Origin: Candidatus Defluviilinea proxima
GTDB taxonomy: Bacteria; Chloroflexota; Anaerolineae; Anaerolineales; Villigracilaceae
NCBI GenBank assembly: GCA_016721115.1
Contig: JADKIW010000001.1
Span: forward strand, 139,501 to 203,500
Direction of reading: 5' to 3'
Length of the DNA: 64,000 nucleotides
Made by a program: the position numbers and the translations under genes. Positions 41,552 to 49,118 of the stretch are shown here, in pieces. The notes under the pieces were generated by a model. That model was given only the letters and a program-made list of their open reading frames with translations, was not told the origin of the DNA and ran no database searches. How positions within the stretch are numbered: position 1 is the stretch's first letter; each line of letters starts with the position of its first letter.

Positions 41552-42460
41552 CTATTTCAGCGCTTCCCTGAAATCGTAGATCCCATCTTTCACTTCCCAC
41601 TTTTTTTTACAACTGGAACATTCCAGATACTCTTTCTTATCAATCAACGGGGAATGACTGCAATCGGGACATTTGAAAAACTCCAAAACGGACAGTTCCC
41701 GCTTCACGCTACCCGACGCCTGATTCTCAACAACAGCCTTCACAAACACGGACGGCGTTACCTGCCACAAAGCCCCTGTCCATTGGAAGATCGAATCGAA
41801 GAAAACAAGAATTCCTGTTGGAATGATACGCTTCAAAAACCCAACACGGAAATGAGAAAGCGTTAGGATTCTTTCGATAGAGAAACCAAGTCCCTTCAAC
41901 CAGTTTTGTACAGCCGTAGGGTGAAAATCAAAATTCAACTCAACGAACTCAATAGGCTCCAACGTGAACGGATTCCACTTTTGCCTGCCAAGTAGATAGC
42001 GCAAGATCGCCTTGAGATTCAGCTTATTGGCAAACTCCAAGATAAAGGTCCCGCCAGAGGCGAGAACGTTCTTTACTTGTCCCAACGCCTTGGGCGCATC
42101 AGCCATGTGATGCAACACACGGATCATTGTGGCCGCGTCGAACAATCCATTCACAAACGGAAGGCGGTATACATCTGCCGCGACATAGATGTATTGATCT
42201 GCTTTGCCTAAACGAGCCTGTGCCTGTTCCAATTGTGTGCGCGAATAATCGAGCAGGACAATACGATCAAAGCCAAGGTAACGAGGGGTGTTTCGTCCAG
42301 CACCAGCTCCCAGTTCCAGCATGAGGCGACCTTGTTTGGGCAAAAGCCTTTTTAGGGCAATCGCTTCCGTGCGGTCTTCGTACTGGCGTCCGCCTTGATC
42401 CCAAAAGGACTTCTGATAGTCGGAGCCTTCGTAATTACAAACAGGAGGAGTATTAGTCAT
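41552..42460 (-). CDS. SAM-dependent methyltransferase with C-terminal zinc ribbon
   Basis: 302 residues. SAM motif I is LMLELGAGAGRNTPRYL (about 47-62), motif II VLLDYSRTQLEQA and motif IV NGLFDAATMIRVLHHM. After about 265 residues a Trm112-like zinc ribbon follows (KCPDCSHSPLI ... LECSSCKKKW ... GIYDF). Normally the ribbon is a separate activator protein; here it is fused. Substrate unknown; small molecule or glycolipid methylation are possible. A terminator-like hairpin separates it from the convergent YihY gene. Confidence 0.85.
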   Translation of the reverse strand: MTNTPPVCNYEGSDYQKSFWDQGGRQYEDRTEAIALKRLLPKQGRLMLELGAGAGRNTPRYLGFDRIVLLDYSRTQLEQAQARLGKADQYIYVAADVYRLPFVNGLFDAATMIRVLHHMADAPKALGQVKNVLASGGTFILEFANKLNLKAILRYLLGRQKWNPFTLEPIEFVELNFDFHPTAVQNWLKGLGFSIERILTLSHFRVGFLKRIIPTGILVFFDSIFQWTGALWQVTPSVFVKAVVENQASGSVKRELSVLEFFKCPDCSHSPLIDKKEYLECSSCKKKWEVKDGIYDFREALK

Positions 42461-42566
42461 ATGGTTGGTTTGTAGCCTGATTTAATGGTTTTCATTTTGG
42501 AATCAGCCAGTTTGCTGGCGAATTTGCAGGAGCAAGCCCTGCATTCCAAAATCTGTTAACTGAAAA

Positions 42567-42603
42567 GTCGGATAGCGGGAAGTATTTTACCCGACTATCC
42601 GAC
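42567..42603 (-). terminator. Terminator after ugd
   Basis: GTCGGATAG-CGGG paired with CCCG-ACTATCCGAC (one bulged base), followed on the minus strand by TTTTC. 30 bases past the ugd stop. Confidence 0.7.
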
Positions 42604-42632
42604 CATGAAACTACGGACTATTAAACTAAAGA

Positions 42633-43943
42633 TTAGTTACCGCTATACCCACGCCCAATGGCACGATAGGTGAATCCGATCTCTCGCATGCGAGCAGGTT
42701 CGTAAATATTGCGTCCATCGAAGATCACGGGGGTTTTCAGCAGGTCTTTCAACTTATCAAGGTCAAGTTGCTTGAACTCGTTCCATTCGGTGACAACGAT
42801 CAGAGCGTCACAACCTTTTGCCAATTCATAGGGATCTTTGCAAAGTTCAACATTTGGCAATATGGGGCGGGCAACTTCCATCGAGACGGGATCATACCCA
42901 CGCACCTTGGCGCCCGCCGCGATCAAGTCAGCAGAAATATCAATGGCGGGAGCATCGCGCATGTCATCTGTATTGGGCTTGAATGCCAAACCAAGCATAC
43001 CAATGGTCTTGCCTTTCAAATTGCCGCCGAGCATATTCTCCACATGCTTTGTGACTTCCTTGCGGCGGTCATAGTTGACATTCATCACTTCGTTCAAAAT
43101 GCGCGGCTCAAGTCCTTTTTCTTTTGCCATATAAGCCAACGCCTGCACATCTTTCGGGAAGCACGAGCCGCCCCACCCAAGGCCTGCATCCAAAAAGTGA
43201 CGTCCGATACGAGCATCGTAGCCCATGCCTGCGGCAACTTCCTTCACATCGGCGCCAACAACTTCGCACATGTCAGCGAGTTCATTGATGAATGAGATCT
43301 TCGCCGCGAGGAAGGCATTGCTGGCGTATTTGATCATTTCAGCGGTGCGCAAGTCTGTGATAACGATGGGAGCGCGTAACGGCAAATGCAACTGTGCCAC
43401 TTTGTTCGCGGCATCCCTATCCAAAGAGCCGATCACGTTGCGATGCGGCGCCATGAAGTCGCCAATCGCGGAACCTTCACGCAAGAACTCGGGGCACGAG
43501 ACCACAGCAAATTCAATTGGCTTGGGCTGGGCAGATTTCACAATATCAGCGACCCAATCCCCCGTCCCGATCGGAACCGTGGATTTGTTGATGATGACAA
43601 GTGGTGCGGTCATGGCTTTGGCAATGGAACGTGCGGCCACTTCCACATATTTCAAGTCTGCGGCACCATCCACACCGGAGGGTGTCCCTACGGCAATGAA
43701 GGCAAATTCAGCTCCCTTCAACGCTTCTTCGTACGAAGTAGTGAAGGTAATTCTCCCGCCTTTGACGTTACGCTTAACCAGTTCTTCGAGCCCCGGCTCA
43801 TAAATGGGCATGATACCTTTCTTGAGATTCTCAACGCGCTTTTCGTCCACATCGAGAGCCACGACCCGGTTGCCCAAGTCTGCAAAACAAGCCGCGGTCA
43901 CTAAGCCAACATACCCAACGCCGACGACACAAATTTGTTTCAT
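42633..43943 (-). CDS. ugd: UDP-glucose 6-dehydrogenase
   Basis: 436 residues. The NAD fold begins VGVGYVGLVTAACFADLG; the catalytic Cys is in GLGWGGSCFPKDVQAL (near 262) with the Lys of the same segment; TVPIGTGD and EFLREGSAIGDF are family motifs, and the C-terminal domain ends VTEWNEFKQLDL ... DGRNIYEP. It oxidises UDP-glucose to UDP-glucuronate for surface polysaccharides. It is a single gene bounded by terminators, with a receiver gene downstream of its promoter region and a glycosyltransferase further on. Confidence 0.96.
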   Translation of the reverse strand: MKQICVVGVGYVGLVTAACFADLGNRVVALDVDEKRVENLKKGIMPIYEPGLEELVKRNVKGGRITFTTSYEEALKGAEFAFIAVGTPSGVDGAADLKYVEVAARSIAKAMTAPLVIINKSTVPIGTGDWVADIVKSAQPKPIEFAVVSCPEFLREGSAIGDFMAPHRNVIGSLDRDAANKVAQLHLPLRAPIVITDLRTAEMIKYASNAFLAAKISFINELADMCEVVGADVKEVAAGMGYDARIGRHFLDAGLGWGGSCFPKDVQALAYMAKEKGLEPRILNEVMNVNYDRRKEVTKHVENMLGGNLKGKTIGMLGLAFKPNTDDMRDAPAIDISADLIAAGAKVRGYDPVSMEVARPILPNVELCKDPYELAKGCDALIVVTEWNEFKQLDLDKLKDLLKTPVIFDGRNIYEPARMREIGFTYRAIGRGYSGN

Positions 43944-44000
43944 GTTTTTACCTCTAGTTTCAATTTATTCTCCCGATCTACTGGGATAGTTCATAACAAT

Positions 44001-44025
44001 GGGACAGCCATTAATGCGGCCATCC
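44001..44025 (-). terminator. Possible terminator after the receiver gene
   Basis: GGGATGGCC / GGCTGTCCC hairpin (allowing G-U pairs) on the minus strand, ten bases past the stop; no T run. Confidence 0.35.
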
Positions 44026-44035
44026 CATGTATTAT

Positions 44036-44440
44036 CTAAACAGAGTCGTGCTTGTCGTTCTTAATTCTCCATACCAGCAAAGCCTCTTCCACCACACTTA
44101 CAAAATCCTTCATCTGGATCGGCTTGGCAACATATCCATCACAACCTGCTTCCAACGCACGTTTGCGATCATGGGGCAAAGTATGAGCGGTCAACGCATA
44201 CAATGGTATGTTCTTTGTTTCCTCATCCGATTTCAAACTCTTGATCGCATTCCACCCATCCATCTCAGGCAAGCCAAGATCCATCAAGATCATGTTTGGC
44301 TTCTGCGCACGCGCGGCATCGATACCATCGCGCCCGTTCACAGCCAGAAAAACATCATACCCAGCGCGTTCCAACACATAACGCACAAGTTCATAATTAT
44401 CCATATTATCTTCAACGACTAAAATGCGGCCTTTGCTCAT
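44036..44440 (-). CDS. Stand-alone response-regulator receiver (CheY-like)
   Basis: 134 residues, a single receiver domain: VVEDNMDNYELVRYVLERAG with the acidic pair, phosphoacceptor Asp in MILMDLGLPEMDG, the Thr/Ser in YALTAHTL and the Lys in DGYVAKPIQ. The EDNxDN start is that of DivK-like receivers downstream of hybrid kinases. No output domain and no adjacent kinase. Probably a phosphorelay intermediate or a regulator working through protein contacts. Confidence 0.92.
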   Translation of the reverse strand: MSKGRILVVEDNMDNYELVRYVLERAGYDVFLAVNGRDGIDAARAQKPNMILMDLGLPEMDGWNAIKSLKSDEETKNIPLYALTAHTLPHDRKRALEAGCDGYVAKPIQMKDFVSVVEEALLVWRIKNDKHDSV

Positions 44441-44505
44441 CGTAAACTAAATATACCTCGTCTCAACCGTTCGGGCAATGACGTATCTATCACCCCCGTG
44501 ATGGG

Positions 44506-44511
44506 TATAAT
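44506..44511 (+). promoter_or_regulatory. -10 box of a leaderless glycosyltransferase transcript
   Basis: TATAAT, six bases, ATG at 44518. No ribosome binding site. Confidence 0.55.
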
Positions 44512-44517
44512 CACAGA

Positions 44518-45669
44518 ATGCGCCTATTATTCGTCGTCGATGCCCGCTCCCCCATTGCCATGAATTGGATCCGTCATTTCATCGAACGTGGTGATGAAGT
44601 GTATATCGCATCCACATTTGCACCAAATTTGGATGTCTCCATTAAGAGACTGGAAATCTTCCCTGTAGCCTTTTCCTCGGTTAAGAAAGCGAGTCAACGC
44701 CCCGGCACCGCTTCTGCACGGACCCTTGGCCTGCGCACCAAAATCCGACAGTGGTTCGGCCCTTTGACAGTTCGCCGCTCCGCGCAAAGACTTCGCGGTT
44801 TCATCGAAGAAGTGAAACCCGACCTTGTCCACGCCATGCGGATTCCGTATGAAGGCATGTTGGCCGCAGATGCGTACACTGGCATCCCATTGATCGTGTC
44901 TATTTGGGGCAATGACTTTACTTTACATGGCCCATCCACGCCGTTGATGAAAGACTACACACGCTGGGCAATGCAAGTCGCAGATGGGTTACATTCCGAT
45001 TGTCACCGCGATGTGCGTCTTGCACGCGAATGGGGCTTCAGCGTAGATAAGCCAGCTTTGGTGGCACCAGGCAACGGCGGGATACGAACCGATGTTTTTT
45101 ATCCGCCGAAAACGTTGGTGGACGAGCCCGTCATTATGAATCCACGCGGGGTGCGTCCGTATGTGCGCAGTGATTCGTTTTTCAAGGCGATTCCGCTTGT
45201 GTTGGCAAAACATCCGAACGCAAAATTTATGTGCACTTCGATGGCGGGCGAATCACAAGCCATGCAGTGGATTCAAGAATATGGGATCGAGCATGCGGTT
45301 GAATTGCTTTCACCAATGCCGAACGAAGAGATGGCAAACGTCTATCGTCGTGCGCAAATTCTCGTTTCGCCGAGCGTCCACGATGGCACGCCGAACACGT
45401 TACTCGAAGGCATGGCCTGTGGATGCTTCCCCACAGCAGGCGACTTGGAATCCATCCGCGAGTGGATCACGTCCAACGAAAATGGTTTGTTGTTTGACTC
45501 CACGAGTCCACGATCCATTGCCGATGCGATCATCTATGCCATAGAAAACAAAAACCTGCGGGAGAAAGCCGCAGGTTTGAATCGAGAGATCATATCCGCG
45601 CGGGCGGAGTATAAAAGTAATATTTTGAAGGCAGAGGAGTTCTATCGATCGGTAATTGGTAAGAGGTAA
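44518..45669 (+). CDS. GT4-type glycosyltransferase
   Basis: 383 residues, GT-B fold. The N-terminal acceptor domain starts MRLLFVVDARSPIAMNWIRHF and includes PDLVHAMRIPYEGMLA; the C-terminal donor domain has APGNGGIRTDVFYP, then ILVSPSVHDGTPNTLLEGMACGCFP with the ExxxCG-like sugar-nucleotide site of GT4. The donor and acceptor are unknown. It probably acts in cell-surface glycan synthesis, in keeping with ugd nearby. Transcribed divergently from the receiver gene; a palindrome spans its stop. Confidence 0.87.
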   Translation: MRLLFVVDARSPIAMNWIRHFIERGDEVYIASTFAPNLDVSIKRLEIFPVAFSSVKKASQRPGTASARTLGLRTKIRQWFGPLTVRRSAQRLRGFIEEVKPDLVHAMRIPYEGMLAADAYTGIPLIVSIWGNDFTLHGPSTPLMKDYTRWAMQVADGLHSDCHRDVRLAREWGFSVDKPALVAPGNGGIRTDVFYPPKTLVDEPVIMNPRGVRPYVRSDSFFKAIPLVLAKHPNAKFMCTSMAGESQAMQWIQEYGIEHAVELLSPMPNEEMANVYRRAQILVSPSVHDGTPNTLLEGMACGCFPTAGDLESIREWITSNENGLLFDSTSPRSIADAIIYAIENKNLREKAAGLNREIISARAEYKSNILKAEEFYRSVIGKR

Positions 45670-45687
45670 TTACCATTTACCAATTAC
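45652..45687. terminator. Palindrome between convergent glycosyltransferase and YtxH genes
   Basis: GTAATTGGTAA / TTACCAATTAC arms enclosing the palindrome GGTAATTACC, followed by GTTTT. It overlaps the glycosyltransferase stop; probable bidirectional terminator. Confidence 0.55.
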
Positions 45688-45690
45688 GTT

Positions 45691-45909
45691 TTAAATTTCT
45701 CTCGGCGCTCGTAACTCATCCAGTTTCTGGCGCAGTTCGATCTTGCGCTCATCGGCCGCATGCTGGACATCGCTAAAGAAGGTCTGTCCACGATCACGGA
45801 GTTGGGCGCGCAGGTTCTCACCTGATTCAGGGGCCAGCAACAAAGCAATGGTCGAACCGACCAATCCACCCACCAAAATGCCGATCAAAAAGCCAAACAT
45901 TCTTTTCAT
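45691..45909 (-). CDS. YtxH-domain small membrane protein
   Basis: 72 residues. One glycine-rich membrane segment (about 4-26, GFLIGILVGGLVGSTIALLLAP) followed by PESGENLRAQLRDR and an amphipathic helix to the end: the typical YtxH layout, with the APxSG motif. In other bacteria YtxH proteins belong to general stress regulons; their role is unclear. AGGAG precedes the ATG. Confidence 0.82.
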   Translation of the reverse strand: MKRMFGFLIGILVGGLVGSTIALLLAPESGENLRAQLRDRGQTFFSDVQHAADERKIELRQKLDELRAPREI

Positions 45910-46237
45910 GATGATTCTCCTGGTAATCTCCGCACTGAGCGGAGCGTCCTTCGACTACGGGTTTCGCAAACATCGCTCAACCCTCCGCTCACATCGTCCC
46001 GATGTCTTTCGGGAGGACGGAAACCCTTTGTGGAAAAGAGCGAAGTCGAAGTGCTATGGAATAATTATTTACAAAATTATTATAGATGAAATTCGGGTTT
46101 TGTGGAATAATCAATGCTACCGAGTGTATCTATACATAGAACACTACGGTAATCAATTTCAAAGCCTGTCCAAGTCGCAGCTACCAAGGGGACGACTGCA
46201 ACAATAAAACGGCTCCTACCTTTTATCGGAGGATACC
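45910..46237. repeat. Gene-free stretch with a folded intergenic repeat
   Basis: 328 bases without a gene. Bases of about 45930-46055 form nested inverted repeats: TTCGACT (45950) with AGTCGAA (46044), GGGTTTC (45959) with GAAACCC (46020), and an inner stem CGTCCCGA against TCGGGAGGACG. GAGCGAAGTCGAAG-type units look like a dispersed element. Bases 46060-46200 are AT-rich and should contain the panB promoter; no clear -35/-10 pair stands out. Confidence 0.45.
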
Positions 46238-47119
46238 ATGTCTACACCTGCTCCCATTTCCACTGCGCCTTCTGCGCGCAAAAAAGTAACCACGCTCACC
46301 TATCGTCAAAAGAAGGAACGCGGCGAGATGATCACGATGCTGACCGCCTACGACTATCCTTCGGCTATGGCGATGGATAGGGCTGGCGTTGATTCCATTC
46401 TTGTCGGCGATTCGTTGGCGATGGTGGTTCTCGGCTACGAGAACACACTTCCCATCACCATGGAGGAAATGCTCCATCATGCGCGTGCGGTGGCACGTGG
46501 TGCAAAGAGCGCCCTTCTTGTCGGTGACATGCCGTTCATGTCGTATCAAGTCTCAGTAGAAGAGGCCGTCCGCAATGCGGGGCGTTTTCTTGCCCAAGGC
46601 GGCATGGACGCTGTCAAACTCGAAGGCGGACGCGAACGTGCGGATACGATCCGTGCTATTGTGAGTGCGGGCATCCCTGTAATGGGACACATCGGTCTGA
46701 CGCCGCAATCCATCAATCAGCTTGGAGGGTTCCGTGCACAAGGGAAAACGGCTGTTGCCGCGAAACGCCTGATCGAGGATGCATTGATCCTTGAAGAAGC
46801 AGGATGTTTCAGCATTGTGCTCGAGGCTGTACCTGCACGGTTGGCAGAGTTGATCTCAAAGAAACTATCCATTCCCACAATTGGCATCGGCGCTGGCAAT
46901 GGATGTGACGGTCAGGTTTTGGTAACACATGACGTGCTTGGGTTATTCGACCGCTTCACGCCCAAGTTCGTCAAACAATATGCAGACTTCCATCGCGAGA
47001 TGCAAAAGGCTTTCGCTGATTACATCGAAGATGTAGAGACCAAGCGCTTCCCTGGGCCAGAACATTCGATTGAGATGGCGAATGAAGAATGGGAAGAATT
47101 GATGAAGGAAATTAATTAA
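46238..47119 (+). CDS. panB: 3-methyl-2-oxobutanoate hydroxymethyltransferase
   Basis: 293 residues. First enzyme of pantothenate synthesis: transfers a hydroxymethyl group from methylene-tetrahydrofolate to ketoisovalerate, giving ketopantoate. Motifs: MLTAYDYPSAMAMDRAGVDSILVGDSL (metal-binding Asp), HHARAVARG, LLVGDMPFMSY, MGHIGLTPQS and IPTIGIGAGNGCDGQVLV. Residues 1-18 are an extra Ser/Pro/Ala leader. The next gene is panE, the second step, after a 73-base gap with a hairpin, so the two enzymes that make pantoate are encoded together. Confidence 0.97.
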   Translation: MSTPAPISTAPSARKKVTTLTYRQKKERGEMITMLTAYDYPSAMAMDRAGVDSILVGDSLAMVVLGYENTLPITMEEMLHHARAVARGAKSALLVGDMPFMSYQVSVEEAVRNAGRFLAQGGMDAVKLEGGRERADTIRAIVSAGIPVMGHIGLTPQSINQLGGFRAQGKTAVAAKRLIEDALILEEAGCFSIVLEAVPARLAELISKKLSIPTIGIGAGNGCDGQVLVTHDVLGLFDRFTPKFVKQYADFHREMQKAFADYIEDVETKRFPGPEHSIEMANEEWEELMKEIN

Positions 47120-47127
47120 TCAGGAGG

Positions 47128-47179
47128 GTGCGTCGCACCAAACGGGTGGATAAATCTTATCGATTAAGGTGCGACGCAC
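47128..47179. repeat. Inverted repeat between panB and panE
   Basis: 12-bp arms GTGCGTCGCACC (47128-47139) and complement (47168-47179), 28-base loop; each arm is itself nearly palindromic. It ends 13 bases before the panE ATG. REP-like or mRNA-processing/attenuation site; no T run. Confidence 0.5.
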
Positions 47180-47192
47180 TCCGGTAATTCAT

Positions 47193-48098
47193 ATGAACAT
47201 ACTCATCCTCGGCACGGGGGCGCTTGCCACTCTCTTTGCCGCGCGGTTGACCGAGGCCGGGCATACCATCACAATGCTCGGCACATGGAGGGATGGCATT
47301 CACGCGTTGCAACAAAATGGTGTACGACTTGTCGATTCTCAAGGAAATGAAAAACAGTACCCCATCCATGCGACGGATGATCCACGTGAATGTGCGGGGA
47401 CAAAGTATGCCATTGTGTTGGTGAAGGCCTGGCAAACGGAACGCGTCGCTTCTCAACTTCAAACCTGCCTCGCCGACAATGGACTTGTCCTCACCCTCCA
47501 AAACGGACTCGGCAATCGCGAAACACTCATGGAAAGTTTAGGGGCAAAGCGTGTTGCATTAGGCAGTACCACTACGGGAGCTACATTACTTGGTCCGGGG
47601 TTGGTAAAGGCCGGGGGCGAGGGAATCATTTCATTGGAACAGAATCAGGCTCTCGGTCCGCTTGAGGCGGCTCTTCGATCCGCAAATTTCAACGTGCAAG
47701 TCATTGAGAATGTACAGTCTTTAGTTTGGGGGAAGTTGGTCGTCAACGCGGCGATCAATCCATTGACGGCTTTGTTACGGGTGAAGAATGGTGAGTTGTT
47801 GGAACGTCCATTTGCACGAGAAATGATGGGAGGCTTGGCACGCGAGGCCGCACAAGTCGCTCAGGCAGAAGGAATCGAATTGCCCTTTGATGATCCTGTT
47901 GCGGCAGTGGAGGACGTGGCGCGTAAAACTGCGGAGAACACATCGTCCATGTTGCAGGATATATTGCGTGGCGCCCCTACCGAAATCGATGCGATCTGCG
48001 GCGCGGTGGTAAGGACTGCGGAGAAACATAAGATCGACACACCGCTCAATCGGGTTTGCTGGCATTTAGTGAAGGGATTGAGCCCCATTAGGGGGTGA
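47193..48098 (+). CDS. panE: 2-dehydropantoate 2-reductase
   Basis: 301 residues from MNILILGTGALATLFAARL, which has the GxGxxG NADPH motif; longer in-frame starts lie within the hairpin and are unlikely. Other family marks: VKAWQTERVASQL (Lys of the active-site region), TLQNGLGNRE, LVWGKLVVNAAINPLTALL with the catalytic Lys, and EIDAICGAVV near the C-terminus. It reduces ketopantoate to pantoate. No ribosome binding site is obvious, so translation may depend on the panB transcript's structure. Confidence 0.95.
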   Translation: MNILILGTGALATLFAARLTEAGHTITMLGTWRDGIHALQQNGVRLVDSQGNEKQYPIHATDDPRECAGTKYAIVLVKAWQTERVASQLQTCLADNGLVLTLQNGLGNRETLMESLGAKRVALGSTTTGATLLGPGLVKAGGEGIISLEQNQALGPLEAALRSANFNVQVIENVQSLVWGKLVVNAAINPLTALLRVKNGELLERPFAREMMGGLAREAAQVAQAEGIELPFDDPVAAVEDVARKTAENTSSMLQDILRGAPTEIDAICGAVVRTAEKHKIDTPLNRVCWHLVKGLSPIRG

Positions 48099-48191
48099 CA
48101 TTCTTCCACAAAGTTGGGGCAATTTGTTGTATTCATCCACAATCGCGGCATGGTAAGATACTCGTATAGTTTACAGGTTTGGAGGTTTTGA

Positions 48192-49079
48192 ATGCGCAAG
48201 TGGTTCATTCTGCTGATCGCTTTTATATTGCTTGTTCCTACACCCGTGCGGGCGCAGGATTCAACGACTTTAAAATCATTGAAAGTGGAATTATGGTCTG
48301 AGTATGACCAATCCAGCATGTTGGTGATCCATGAATTCGAAGTGACTGATACTACGCCGGTGCCGATCACTCTTGACCTCCCAGTGCCCGATGGAGCGAA
48401 CATCACAGCCGTGGCGTATGAATCGGGCGGCCAATTGCTTTTGGCGAACTATCAGAACAAACCTGTCAAAGATGGAGCGGGGCAAGCCATCACCTTATTC
48501 ATTACCGAACGCACAAAATATCGCGTTGAATATTATCTGCCGCTCGAACGCAGTGGAAACAAACGAACATTTGCCTATCAATGGACAGGCGCCTATGCCG
48601 TTGATGATTTCAACGTCGCTGTGCGTGTGCCACAAGACAGCATAGATGTAAAAGCATCTCCTGTGATCCCGTTCATTCAAGATGAGCCTTTCTTGAGTGG
48701 TGGCGCAAAGGTCAGCGGATTACAACAAGGACAAACCTACAAGCTCAAACTGGAATACTCTCGCACAAGCGAAGCCAGCGTTGCAACTCAAGCCTCTTCG
48801 CAAGTGGAGCCGGTCGCACCGGTCGACGAAAACACAGATGGTCGTTCCACCCTCAACAACCTGCCTCTCCTGTTGGGCGGTTTCGGTGCGGCGCTAATCC
48901 TGATCGCGTTGGCCCTCTTCCTGCGAGGGCAATCTTCCACTCGAACAATCAAGCATCGCAAACGCAGTATTCAGGCACATGAATCTGAAACACAAGTCTA
49001 CTGCCATGAATGCGGCGCACGTGCCCACGAACATGACCGGTTTTGCCGCACGTGCGGGAGCAAGTTGAGAGTCAGTTAA
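48192..49079 (+). CDS. Secreted-domain membrane protein with cytoplasmic zinc ribbon
   Basis: 295 residues. Signal peptide (1-22, ending VRA-QD), an external beta-rich domain of about 190 residues (VELWSEYDQSSMLVIHEFEVT ... AFAYQWTGAYAVDDFNV), a linker, one membrane segment (about 222-243) and a C-terminal zinc ribbon, YCHECGARAHEHDRFCRTCGSK, with four Cys. So external sensing domain and internal zinc ribbon are on opposite sides of the membrane. Family not recognised. It lies 39 bases before the histidine-kinase gene and may act with that two-component pair. Confidence 0.75.
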   Translation: MRKWFILLIAFILLVPTPVRAQDSTTLKSLKVELWSEYDQSSMLVIHEFEVTDTTPVPITLDLPVPDGANITAVAYESGGQLLLANYQNKPVKDGAGQAITLFITERTKYRVEYYLPLERSGNKRTFAYQWTGAYAVDDFNVAVRVPQDSIDVKASPVIPFIQDEPFLSGGAKVSGLQQGQTYKLKLEYSRTSEASVATQASSQVEPVAPVDENTDGRSTLNNLPLLLGGFGAALILIALALFLRGQSSTRTIKHRKRSIQAHESETQVYCHECGARAHEHDRFCRTCGSKLRVS

Positions 49080-49118
49080 ACCGAACCAACTCAAAGGACG
49101 GGTGAGGCGAAACTTCGA

